Source: Salvia splendens (lineage: Eukaryota; Streptophyta; Magnoliopsida; Lamiales; Lamiaceae). Taken from it: a stretch of 64,000 bases of DNA. A program made the translations under genes and the position numbers. The notes below the pieces were generated by a model, which had not been told where the DNA came from, ran no database searches, and saw nothing but the letters and a program-made list of their open reading frames with translations. Every line of letters starts with the position of its first letter. Within the stretch, counting starts at the first letter, position 1. The stretch is taken from the NCBI RefSeq assembly GCF_004379255.2, contig NC_056052.1, forward strand, positions 2,418,001 through 2,482,000, read 5' to 3'. Positions 1 to 9,453 of this stretch are shown here, one piece after another.

Positions 1-104
1 TATAAGGATTCTAAGCAAGACAAGAGATATGAAAAGATATGCTAAATCAATACTCACTAAATAAGAGAGATTTGGGGGATATTCTTGGAGATATTCACGT
101 ATCA
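1..104 (-). repeat. 3' LTR of the same element, partial
   Basis: These 104 bp repeat 2197-2300 with only a few differences (for example tactcac versus tactaac). On the minus strand the LTR begins at 104 with TGATACGTG, directly after the purine tract. The rest lies before the window. The near identity of the two LTRs suggests a fairly young insertion. Confidence 0.85.
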
Positions 105-134
105 ACTCCCCCGCGGTTAAAATCCACATTGTCC

Positions 135-551
135 TCAAGGTGGAGACCACGACACAATGAAGAGAGTCCGAAACAACAGCTTTGGTGAAATAACTCCCCC
201 CGGATCAAATGCCCACCGAATAATTGAACGACTTCCTCCATTATTCCCATAAACATTCACCGAGTGAGGCTCGATGCCTGCCATGGATGACATATCGATG
301 TGTGATAGACCCTTCTGAGTATGATGAACGCTCTGGTAAAATCCACACCAACGTTCAAGACCTTCACCTAGAGGCTGCTTTACAGTGCAAATAAGTGAGA
401 TAAAATTGACAATACGAGGTTCCTCATTCGATTCGTCAGGTGTTGATCCTGTTTGAGCTGGTGGTTCACTTCTTGACTCACTGTAGTTCATAACAACAGA
501 ATCTTTCTTCACAGTTGTGACAATTTTCTCCCCATTGGCTTCCTCTTTCAC
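135..551 (-). CDS. Short ORF at the 3' end of the Ty3-type internal region
   Basis: An open frame of 138 codons precedes the polypurine tract. It is hydrophilic at its N-terminus (MKEEANGEKIV) and contains the segment GLERWCGFYQSVHHTQKG. I recognise no domain. It lies on the same strand as the gag-like region and ends just before the 3' LTR, so it is either the carboxyl end of the element's single product after frame loss or a chance frame in non-coding internal DNA. Confidence 0.3.
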   Translation of the reverse strand: MKEEANGEKIVTTVKKDSVVMNYSESRSEPPAQTGSTPDESNEEPRIVNFISLICTVKQPLGEGLERWCGFYQSVHHTQKGLSHIDMSSMAGIEPHSVNVYGNNGGSRSIIRWAFDPGGVISPKLLFRTLFIVSWSPP

Positions 552-662
552 TATATCATTGTCACTACCACGTCTAGAAGCTCTTTCTCAGTGCCACAAG
601 CAGAAAGTTCTCCTTTGGCAGCCGCCTCTCGAAGCTGTTTTATCTTCAGCTTTTGCACGTCA

Positions 663-1952
663 TCAATGTCTTGGACATCCTGTTGTCCATTTGAATCCAT
701 ATTCTCCCCCATGTTTTCTTCCCCCCACCTGAGTGTCTTGGACCCAAAACCACTCCACATAAGACTCCAAACCCGAATAGGGTGGGTGCTGAGGAGCCCC
801 CGAATGCGGCTTGTGGGATGGTTCACGCTCATACGTGGCCCGGCGGTCCGTAGCCGTCGGGCTGATAGTGGCTGTCGTGGGAGACGCTTGGTAGTATAAC
901 GGCTGCGGGGGCCAGCCCGTTGGGGATGGCTGCTCATATGTCGGGAATCCTTGCGATGAGGGTAGTCCCAGCGGGTCCCACGACGACCATCCTCCATGTG
1001 CGTGGTGATCGCTGAAATGATTACCCCAAGCATCCCATGCCGGGGGTGCGCGCGACGTGGGAGGCAGGTCCCAAGAGGTGTGTGCGCGCGCCGAGGGGGG
1101 CAGATCCCAGGCTGCAGGTCCATGCGATGTGGGGGGCAGATCCCACGCCGAATGTGTCTCCGGCTGGACTAAGCGTTGAGCGTCGCGTGAATGCATTGAG
1201 GTCGACGCCCCATTAGGCTTTGGGCGAAATCCTTCATGCTGATTGAAGAATGGAGCGGTCGCCGGTAGAGCTGGCGTAGCGACGGCCACCGTCGAGAACG
1301 ATGGGATGTAGGGAATGGCTACCTCCAACTGATGCGCGGTCGTGCGGCTGTAGGGAGGATCGGGCTCCGACCGCGGCGGGTTGCGCGCGGTGTCTACGAT
1401 CGGCAATGACGCCGTGTGCCGATGCCTCGGGGGGGCCCACGCTGACCTAACCCCCTGGCTCGTTTGATCGCCGAAGCGAGAGCCCCAAACATCCCACGCT
1501 GGAGTTGGCCTCGACCCTGTTTGTAGGTCCCACGCGGAAGTTGGCCACGCAGACCGCGACTAGGGCTGTTGCATGCGATTTGTGAGCCCACTCTGAAAAG
1601 AGGCCGACGGCCCATTAGGGTTCGAACGGAAGCAGTCTTGAAACCCTAGGACCGGGGCGGTGGCTGTGACGGGGGGTGCGGCAGCACTGATCACCGAGAG
1701 TGGAGTGGTGTAAGACGCGTTGACATCCACCAGACGGTGGTTTGCGCGAGTATCCGGGGGCTCCGGCTCTGGTCGATTTAGAATACGCGACGACGACGGA
1801 CGCCAATCGTAGTCATCCATGCGTGACTCCAGCCGCGCCATACCAGCCAACATATGCTCGAACATGACCTTAATTGGGTCTAGATCAGGCAACTCGACTG
1901 CTGGTGAAAGAACCGGGTCTGTTACCACCGGCATAGAACACAAGGGCTCCAT
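663..1952 (-). pseudogene. gag-like coding region with an internal duplication and WDLPP repeats
   Basis: Reading starts near a Met at 1952 (MEPLCSMPVV) with a segment like gypsy gag N-termini (LDPIKVMFEHMLAGMARLES). A stop at 1560-1562 follows, but the same frame continues beyond it with SAWDLQTG and AWDVWGSRFGDQ. A second, related segment (663-1406) repeats the layout: ATAPFF then PNGASTSMHS, matching ATAPVLG and PNGPSASFQS in the first. It then has three WDLPP repeats and AWDAWGNHFSDH. This is an internal duplication of a proline/tryptophan-rich protein. No zinc knuckle or pol domain is seen. The protein may package or scaffold RNA as gag does, but that is inference. Confidence 0.55.
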
Positions 1953-2005
1953 TCGCCCTCGAACGATTGAGAATCCGACATGAGGTTTACAATGAAAGCA
2001 CCAAT

Positions 2006-2300
2006 TGTTAAGGGTGCACTCCCTTAACAAGGATCCGACGATGACGAGAGGTCGACGACGGAGATAAAAGTGGACGTCACGGGCTTTCCCCGGGATCAGC
2101 TCCAAAAGGTTTGCAGAAAATTAAAGAAGACAATAAAAATAGGAAAATTATGATATTTCTTGATTGACTAAAAAGAATGACAATAGCCCTATTTATAATA
2201 AGGATTCTAAGCAAGACAAGAGATATGAAAAGATATGCTAAATCAATACTAACTAAATAAGAGAGATTTTGGGGATATTCTTGGAGATATTCACGTATCA
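2006..2300 (-). repeat. 5' LTR of the Ty3/gypsy-type element
   Basis: The LTR is 295 bp and on the minus strand runs from TGATACGTGAATATC to CCTTAACA, so it has the standard TG...CA ends. A TATA box (minus-strand TATAAATAG, about 2189-2197) marks the U3/R promoter. A short palindrome, TGTTAAGGGTGCACTCCCTTAACA in two arms, sits at the inner edge (2006-2029) next to the primer-binding site. Confidence 0.88.
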
Positions 2301-2531
2301 ATTTGTGTTCCTATATATTGATTTCATAATTTCATTCTAGTCATACTAAATTACTAAATTTGTCATATATTGAATTTTAACATAAACAAGATGAAGAAAA
2401 CTAGAAATGTATAATGGTTGATTTACCGTCGTTATTGAAATGTGTTTGTATAATTATTTTATTTTTCCTTTATTATTATTTATAATTTTTTTCACTTTAT
2501 CTGGAATTTAAAAGGTCCAAAATTTTGATAC

Positions 2532-3113
2532 TGATAGAAATCAATGGGTTCCATCCTAAAATTAATTGGTGATAGGAGGAGAGGCTCATGAGACTTATAT
2601 AGTGGATTAATCTCTTTGTGTACACCGATATGAGATATTATTATATTCATGTTTATGTTTCAATTGCCAACACCCTCCCTCAAACCCTTCAAGATTAATC
2701 TTGGAGGGGTTGGACTTTTTTATGATCGATTGGACAATCGGCCCAATCTTTTTTTCGATCAGTTGGACCACTAGCCCAAATTTTCAGCCCAGTTATACTG
2801 TTGGGTCAGTCATTTTTTTCGGTTTCAACCCAGATATACTGCTGGGTCAGTTAAATATGACCCACAGTCGGAGCCGCTCTGATACCATGATAAAATAGAT
2901 TGAATTTTATTGAGAATGTGATAATTGTTTTCATTGATGAATATCATACATTAGGTACTGTTATATAGGGCCAGGATAAGCTATACAAGGAAGACTAATT
3001 AATTTACATTGATTGATATCTTCTAACTTTGGTAGAGTATAATCTTAAATATCTCCGTGATCTTCGATAATTTGGAGCGGATTCCTCGTGATCCTCCGAG
3101 ATCTTCTCCAACA
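2532..3113 (-). mobile_element. TRIM-like miniature LTR element with two different LTRs
   Basis: On the minus strand the order is: an LTR of 226 bp (2888-3113, TGTTGGAGAAGATC... to ...TATTTTATCA); a copia-type primer site TGGTATCAGAGC (2876-2887, complementary to initiator tRNA-Met); about 190 bp internal; a purine tract (2673-2682, minus-strand TGAGGGAGGG); then a 141-bp LTR (2532-2672, TGTTGGCAATTG... to ...TTTCTATCA). All parts of a TRIM are present and correctly ordered, but the two LTRs share only their ends (TGTTGG, TATCA) and not their bodies. The internal part has no ORF and carries a repeated ACCCAGCAGTATA-like motif. It is either a recombinant of two families or a partner-swapped element. 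Confidence 0.65.
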
Positions 3114-4580
3114 AATCGATAAATTATAATATTCATAAAGTTGAATCAACTTTTTTTTGCAGAATCTTCTCTTAGTTTGTGGAATTTCTCTCTGATTGGT
3201 TAATTGTGTGTATTGATTGTGAATCAGATTTTCGCCCCAAGATTATATTTGTTGGGTTACAGATTCCATTCAAAGTAGGATTAGAACGGTAATTGCTTCT
3301 ATTATACTGTATTAATTAATAATTCAATTTTCCTTTTTAATCAAACTATTTGTCATGTTTAAGATTTTTAATATGTTGCTAGTTTTAATCGAGTAATTTT
3401 TACCAATAATTAATTAATTTCTTTTACTGAGAATGTTGCAGTCAAAATTTTAATTATTATATTGAAGATCAATTCAACAAACTAGTTTTGCATGATAAGA
3501 CATTTTTGAATTCGTCTTAGAGATATATATATCAGTTTAAATGCTCTTGGACATGATTTTATACAATAGTAATACTAACTCTTTGTAGACTAATCAGTAA
3601 TTGGTACTAATTACCACAAACTTGTTCAGTAAAGATACTTATTTCTAATCCAACTCAACAAAGAAGATTTCAAAAGTATAGGTCATTTTCAATTTGTCGC
3701 GGTCGAACTGATACATTTCATCATGTTTTTTAATAATACGTAATTGATTTTATTTCTCTTTCCATATATTTTTGGATTAGGATAAGCTTAATTATTTTAA
3801 TTTTTGAAGATATTACTTTTATTAATTAATGTCAGTCTCTTTCCATGTCTTTATGGATTAGGATAAGCCCAACCCGACCCGTTACAAGAAACTGTTTATT
3901 AATGACAGTCACTTAATTATATAAATTACTAGCTTTTGTAGTGATTGTTACTTTTATTTGAATTTCTAAATAATTTTTATTGAATAATTATAATTAACTA
4001 GTTAAAACTAATTGTCACACCAATTATGTTTTGCTATAAAAGACCCCTTTCTTCCAATTTGAATGACAGCTGTCCAATGTTGGTATGAGTCAATAGTTGT
4101 TCTAATTCCCTAATGCAGATAAAAAAATCAACTTAGGATCATCAGAAATGACAAGACTAACAGAGCAACACTAGCCTTCTTCCTAGGCCTATTACCGGAA
4201 TCACCAGACAACTAATTTTAAATTCATCCAACAAATTCAGCAAGCAAGAGACATAAATAACCATATTGGAATCAAAACAAGCTACCTGTATGGGAGAGGA
4301 TGAAAATATGACAGGAATCAGAGCATCTTGGCTGTCAGCTGATTAGGGAGATAGTTGTTAAGTTTTAATGTGAGTAACCATTACCATAGAAACAATGTTA
4401 AATCATAACACAAGGTAACCAAAAACACAAATTTTGATCATTGATAAGAGGTTCGGACAAGAAATCAAATAGAGTTCATCCATAAGATTGACCTTATTGG
4501 GGCCCAACACAACATAGGCAATTATACTAAGAAAAGATTGATCAGAGCCAGATTGTTCAGCGTCCACAGCATAGGATGGG
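3114..4580. other. AT-rich intergenic DNA
   Basis: No gene or complete transposon is recognisable. A 30-bp motif (ctctttccat, then ttggattaggataag after a short gap) occurs twice, near 3757-3787 and 3836-3867, a local duplication about 80 bp apart. Confidence 0.6.
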
Positions 4581-4589
4581 GGAACATAA

Positions 4590-4817
4590 CCCTACCGAAG
4601 CAGGTCAGAAAGGCCGCCATCCCAGGCTGGATCAGACAGAGTGCCATGCTTGGCTGGAGGAGACAGGCTGACAACCTTGCCTAGATAAGAGTGGCAGCCT
4701 GCCATAGCAGGAGGGCTATCTTCAGTGGTCGTAGGATGGGAGGGACATTCCTCAGGCAGTTCGTGAGAGGCTTTCACAGCCCGATCGGGTGACACAACAA
4801 TCCTCTTCATTATCACG
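4590..4817. other. GC-rich segment of unknown origin beside the truncated Harbinger copy
   Basis: This stretch is clearly more GC-rich than the DNA to its left. It continues directly from the transposase stop at 4818-4820 and does not match the 3' flank of the sister copy at 15984-16332. No terminal repeat is visible. It may be host sequence caught at a broken element end. I recognise no protein in it. Confidence 0.35.
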
Positions 4818-6102
4818 TCAACCCCTCCGAGTCCAAACCTCTTCGATAATATCCTGCTGAAGTCGAACATGTGCATCTGTTTGCCGCATGTCGGCAAATG
4901 CACGCAGCCGCTCGACCTCTCCATGAGGTACCCCATATTCACATTCGCGGTGGCCACGCCGTGACTTGGACCTGCACCCGTATCATCTTCATTGGTCCAC
5001 TGAGTCAGTTCCGCAGCTTCATTTTCGACAATCATGTTGTGCATTATGATACATGCGTACATGACATCGCCGATGTTGGGAATATACCACTGCCGTGTAG
5101 GACCCTTCACTACCGCCCATCGACTCTGCAGCACACCAAATGCTCGTTCCACACCCTTGCGTTCTGCTTCTTGACGGCTCGCAAAGTATGTCTTCTTTTG
5201 TCCGAGCGGATGCTTGATTGTCTTCACAAAAACGGGCCAGTTTGGGTATATCCCATCCGCCAAATAGTATCTCACACTGTGCTGGTTGCCGTTGGCGACG
5301 AAACTGATGGCGGGACCAACGCCATTGCACTGAGCGTTGAACAGGGGCGACGACTGGAGAAAGTTGATGTCGTTGTTGGACCCGGCGACTCCAAAATAAG
5401 CATGTCAAATCCACAGCCGGTAGTCAGCTACAGCTTCAAGGATCATCGTGGGATGCTTCGCTTTGAAGCCGGTAGTGTACATCCCCTTCCAGGCGGCGGG
5501 GCAGTTCTTCCACTCCCAATGCATACAATCTATGCTGCCCAACATCCTAGAGAACCCATGCACCGACCCATGCATATCTATCAGCATCTGGCAGTCTTCG
5601 GGGTTCGGACTCCGAAGATACCGCTCTCCCCGAATATCGCTCTCACGCCCGCGCAAAAATTATGCACACACTCGACGGCTGTCGACTCGCCAATGTGGAG
5701 GTACTCGTCGAACATGTCGGCCGCGCCTCCATACGCCAGTTGTCTGATTGCGACAGTGCACTTCTGCAAGGGCGTGAGTCCGGGTTTGCCAGCTGCATCC
5801 TCCCTGATCGTAAAATACAGGTATGTTCTCTCTAAAGCACCCACGATGTGCAGAAACAGCGGACGATGCATCCTAAAGCGTCGCCGGAATAAGGCTTCCC
5901 CAAAACGCGGTTGCGGAGCGAAGTAGTCCGCATACAACCGAATATGTGCAGCAATGTGGTCACGGAGTACTGTAGTTCGACGAAAGATCGGCCGAGGTAA
6001 CGCCGCCAGCTGCCGCCGCTGCGCCCTCTGCTGTAGCAGCCTATCTATCGCACCTTCCACAGCGATCTCCAATTCATTCTCGCTATTACTGTCACTAGAC
6101 AT
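4818..6102 (-). pseudogene. PIF/Harbinger transposase (DDE_Tnp_4 nuclease, ALP1/HARBI1-like), disabled
   Basis: The start MSSDSNSENELEIAVEG is at 6102. The reading matches plant Harbinger transposases through FAPQPRFGEALFRRRF, CTVAIRQLAYGGAADMFDEY and LHIGEST. The three catalytic acidic residues are still present: Asp in GSIDCMHWEW, Asp in GSNNDIN and Glu in VERAFGVLQSRW. It is broken by a frameshift near 5640, an in-frame TGA at 5405-5407 where relatives have Trp (LWIWHAYFG), and a second frameshift near 4925. After that the true C-terminus (ADMRQTDAHVRLQQDIIEEV) ends with TGA at 4818-4820. It normally cuts and pastes the element together with a MYB/SANT partner. Open frames on the opposite strand are shadows. 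Confidence 0.85.
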
Positions 6103-6225
6103 TCTAGATATACTTGAAATTAGAGATGTAGAGAGAGAAACTTGTTAACACAAGTGGTGCGAATGAAATAAAATTCAACGAGCCGTATATATAGAGTTTT
6201 AAAGAAAAATAAAAAAATTTAAAAA

Positions 6226-6389
6226 GCGGACGTCCGACCCGGACGTCCCACCCACGCTACAATGGCGGACGTCCGAGGACACCCGACGTCCTCACGGGAC
6301 GTCCGTATCCGACATCCCCTGCCACAATGGAGGACGTCCCGATCGCCCGTCGCGCACGTCCGACCGGACGTCCGCCATTGGAGATGCTC
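6226..6389. repeat. Subterminal GGACGTCC palindrome array of the Harbinger element
   Basis: The octamer palindrome GGACGTCC occurs six times here, several times within CGGACGTCCG, plus degenerate copies, right up to the terminal inverted repeat. The same motif recurs at the left end of the sister element at 14380. Subterminal repeats of this sort are the usual binding sites of transposition proteins. Confidence 0.7.
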
Positions 6390-6575
6390 TAAACAATGTT
6401 TTGAATCCGAAAAGATTTTAAAATATCGAGATGGTCCAGGCCTTCAGTATCCAAAATGCACTATAATCAAATCAGCTTAAAGATGAGACTATGCATCTTA
6501 CAGTAATAAAATATTTAGAATGCTGGAAAATTAGGGCCTAAATTTTGGCTAAACATAAATTTCTCTTTAACTCAC

Positions 6576-7396
6576 CTTCCGAACACCACCAGCATACGTT
6601 GTCAGAAGACCGACAAGAATTCCACCGACAGCATTGAGTATGACAGGAATCTGAACAACAAAATATATTGAAACTTTAAAGCACGAAAATGCTAAAAATG
6701 TCATAAAACCATTGAAATTTAACCTAATAAACATGACTATATTCGATGAGGCATTAAGCATTATTGTATTTTAGCAAACAAATGGGGCATTTCTAACATG
6801 TGAAAGCACTTATATGCAGCACTCTATGGAGCATGTATTACAGTGCTGTTCAATTATCAGAAGGAGAAATAAAAAGTAGTTTTAACAAGCTGAGGTGACC
6901 ACTCATGGCCTGTGCATCTAGTGATATATATAAAAACCAAGGATGTATTAGATGACCATCGAGCTAAAATGATAAAGAATATTTACCCATGTCCATGGAG
7001 TCCACCCATGAAAGAAGCCAAGCTCTCTGATAGCCAAACCATCTGGAGACTTGTAAGCACTGGCTAGTAAGCAAAGGCTCCCAATTATGGACATCTCCAC
7101 AGTCATCAAGTAAGATGAGTGTTTCTTAACCTGTACCAGAAAAGATGGACATGAGAAAGGCAAATTCAACAAGATATGGAACTTTAGAAACACAAAGACA
7201 TTTGATTACTTGAGAAGCCCACTGACACAGTGCAGAGGGTACAGAAGCCACCAGCACAGGAACAATTCCATAGAATAATATTTCATCAAGGTTCTTAGCA
7301 CTAGATGCTTTACTAGATCCTTCGCCGACGCTTAGAAGGACAGCAGCAATGATCAATATAAATAGCACCTCAATTTGTTGAATGGACTGCTTCTGT
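6576..7396 (-). pseudogene. Nucleotide-sugar transporter fragment (ROCK1/CMP-sialic-acid-transporter-like), three exons
   Basis: Three exons with good GT/AG borders and compatible phases can be read: 7396-7210 (QKQSIQQIEVLF..., VLLSVGEGSSK, ILFYGIVPVLVAS, ALCQWASQ), 7130-6987 (VKKHSSYLMTVEMSIIGSLC, GFFHGWTPWTW) and 6650-6576 (IPVILNAVGGILVGLLTTYA, GGVRK). These match the C-terminal membrane half of the plant nucleotide-sugar transporter family, which moves UDP- or CMP-sugars into ER or Golgi. The N-terminal exons and the last exon are absent from the window. The SVPSALCQW stretch looks a few residues short compared with my memory of relatives. The exon at 6576 opens an intron that is interrupted by the Harbinger element. 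A gene fragment is more likely than a working gene. Confidence 0.7.
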
Positions 7397-7708
7397 CTGT
7401 CAGATTATCAAACAAAAGAAATTAGAGCTCTAAGCTTTAACTCACAAGAATATATCACTTTTTTTACTTATGATAAAGAGTCAACCCTAAAGCAGAGGTC
7501 ACTCGTATGTATGTATGTCTAAGTTAACTTGGAAGGGGCATAAAATTGCATTTCAGAGTACAGCAATGCCGTTCAGTTAGCTGCTGCCTTCTGAGCAACT
7601 ACAATCTTTATTACCAGTTATAAAAGTACGAAAATTTGGGAGGTTGGTAACTTCTAACTGTACGAGATACTATTTCAATGGAGAAAGAACTATAGCCTAC
7701 ACAGGTTA

Positions 7709-8055
7709 GCAAGGTGTTGGTGAACGCGTGGTGGCTGGCCAACAACCCGGACCACTGGAAAAAGCCGGAAGAATTCAGGCCGGAGAGGTTCCTAGAGGAG
7801 GAAGCTGGAGTCGAGGTCAACGGCAACGACTACAGGTTCCTCCCCTTCGGGGTGGGCTGGAGGAGCTGCCCCGGGATTGTTCTCGCCATGCCTATGCTCG
7901 GGATTACCATTGGCCGCCTCGTCCAGAATTTCAAGCTGCTTCCTCCCCCGGGCCACTCCAAAATCGGCACCGCGGAGAAGGCAGGCCAGTTCAGCCTCCA
8001 CATTTCGAACCACTCCACCATTCTCATGAAGCCCATATCGAGATCATCCTTTTGA
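7709..8055 (+). pseudogene. CYP73A: Cinnamate 4-hydroxylase (CYP73A) C-terminal fragment
   Basis: The frame begins inside the gene at [17 protein letters not shown] and runs for about 115 codons to TGA at 8053-8055. It includes the PERF motif ([10 protein letters not shown]), the haem-binding loop [13 protein letters not shown] with the Cys ligand intact, the [11 protein letters not shown] helix and the end [17 protein letters not shown]. This is the last fifth of trans-cinnamate 4-hydroxylase, the ER-bound P450 at the start of phenylpropanoid synthesis. The family is about 505 residues long, so some 390 residues are missing and no upstream exon precedes it. Where most C4H proteins have Arg-Arg in the haem loop, this copy has Trp-Arg. 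It faces away from the transporter fragment and starts abruptly about 310 bp beyond it. Confidence 0.85.
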
Positions 8056-9192
8056 ATCATCAAACTTAATTTATTTGGATGGAAACACAAATAAAATTAA
8101 AACCTCTCTTTCAACATATCTTAATTATGTCGTAAAGAATAATAATGATGTTAATTTGTAGTCTCGTAGTTGGATTACGAGATCAAATGAAGTACTAATA
8201 AAAGCCGAATAATTGCGTCGTTCTTGGAGTAGTACTATTATTTTGTAAATGTATAATTATATGAATGTATGCAAACTGTGGGAAAAATTATAAAATTTGA
8301 TTGTACTGTAACTTTAAAAATCAATAACATTTGTACACAATGATCCTAAGATGATGAAAATCAGGTCATCTACGAGGAATATATTGTTGCTATTTTTCAA
8401 ATAGATCTCTTAGCAAATCAACGATATAATTTAAGTCTGGCATATTACAATTAAAAATATTGCACACAAAATTAACTTTGTGGATCAACCTTACAATTTG
8501 CCCAAAATAGTCATAGGTGCCATTTATATTCTACCTGGCTCATGTATGGGCTGTTAGTGTTTGAGCCTAGCTAGCCCATATGCTTCGTTTATTAAAGGCC
8601 ATTAGCCCATAACGAGAAACTGTATAAAATATTAGGGTAAATTATCTATAAAAGTAGTGAAGTTTAGTTGAATTTTGGTTTATTTTATAACTTGAAAATC
8701 AATTAGATAAATCATGAGTTTGTATTTGTTCTAAAAAATTTATTGTGAAATTTTTTAGTTTAATAAAAATGAGAGGGAGTAGATATATAGAAGCTACAGT
8801 GTACTGGTGAGTATTTAAAAACAAGGCGCATTAGCAATTAATTTCAGAACTACAGTTTTATTTAGTTTAACGATTTTTAATTAACAATTTGAACAAAGCC
8901 CACGAGCGAAATACTAACAATATTTCTAAATTCACAAGTTGGATTTGAATATCTATAATATTTAATGAATTTTAAGCTAGAAAACAACAAATCTTTTCAC
9001 AAGAGTTTTAACATAGACAGTAATTACTAATTAATGATTTGCAACCTAGACTACAAAGAATCTTTTCACCCGTTAACGAGTCTAATACTAAAAGTAATTA
9101 ACCGGTTTGCAAACTAGATCACAACGAATAATTTTACCAATTAACAGGTTGAATAATAAATGGTTTTTAAGCTACAATAATAGAATGGTGGG
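8056..9192. other. AT-rich intergenic DNA
   Basis: I see nothing coding. Short phrases such as aattaac, ggtt and gaat recur loosely near 9000-9180 (for example gattaattgcaacctaga-like and ggttgaataataaatgg), suggesting old duplications, but no clear element borders. Confidence 0.5.
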
Positions 9193-9317
9193 ACTCTTGT
9201 GTTCGTCCTTACGGAAGAGCACGCTTGTGGGTGTTGTGTTTTTGCACAAGAGCAGGCAGAAAAAGTGAGCCGGACCCACAACCGTACTCGTTGTCAAGAC
9301 CACGGTTGTTGATGTTC
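9193..9317. mobile_element. Harbinger-type terminal remnant (related to the 23285-25090 element)
   Basis: About 125 bp match the right terminal region 24966-25090 with roughly four-fifths identity. Shared landmarks, in order, are GGAAGAGCAC, TTGTGGGTGTTGTG, AGAGCAGGCA, CCCACAACCGT and a terminal GTTGTTGATGTTC followed by TAA. No opposite terminus is visible, so this is a solo end or a strongly deleted MITE upstream of the zinc-finger gene. Confidence 0.6.
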
Positions 9318-9453
9318 TAAGTAAGCAAATGGTCCAACAAATATACACTTAATAAGCTTCAAATCAATTTGCCATTGAGAATCATCACATATTCATATAC
9401 ACACAAAAGAAAAAGAAAGATACTCATAAACAACAACTTCTCTCCCATCTTCA

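Larger units (their letters stand above)
1..2300 (-). mobile_element. Non-autonomous Ty3/gypsy LTR retrotransposon, cut by the window start
   Basis: The element reads on the minus strand. The 5' LTR is 2006-2300 and the beginning of the 3' LTR is 1-104, about 98 percent identical over the shared part. Just inside the 5' LTR is a primer-binding site (1990-2005, minus-strand ATTGGTGCTTTCATTG). Just before the 3' LTR is a purine tract (105-116, minus-strand CCGCGGGGGAGT), preceded by the CTTGAGGACAA-type box often seen at the end of plant gypsy internal regions. Only about 1.9 kb lies between the LTRs, and it shows no protease, reverse transcriptase, RNase H or integrase. It must therefore depend on an autonomous relative, as TR-GAG or LARD-type elements do. 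The outer target duplication lies partly outside the window. Confidence 0.85.
4818..6389 (-). mobile_element. PIF/Harbinger DNA transposon, left end lost
   Basis: The right end is clear: the terminal sequence (plus strand) CCATTGGAGATGCTC ends at 6389 and is followed by TAA, the trinucleotide target expected of this superfamily. Inside it (6226-6389) lies a block of GGACGTCC palindromes. The transposase remnant is at 4818-6102 on the minus strand. I found no matching left terminus before 4818, so that end is truncated or rearranged. The element lies in an intron of the transporter fragment at 6576-7396. Confidence 0.75.

Noticed and set aside
4311..4337. Left terminus of the Harbinger copy ending at 6389 (cagagcatcttggctg)
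   Set aside because: Only eight or nine bases agree with the right terminus, and there is no subterminal GGACGTCC array beside it.
4871..5926. Open plus-strand frame of 351 codons
   Set aside because: It is antisense to the Harbinger transposase remnant on the minus strand. The minus strand matches a known family and this frame does not.
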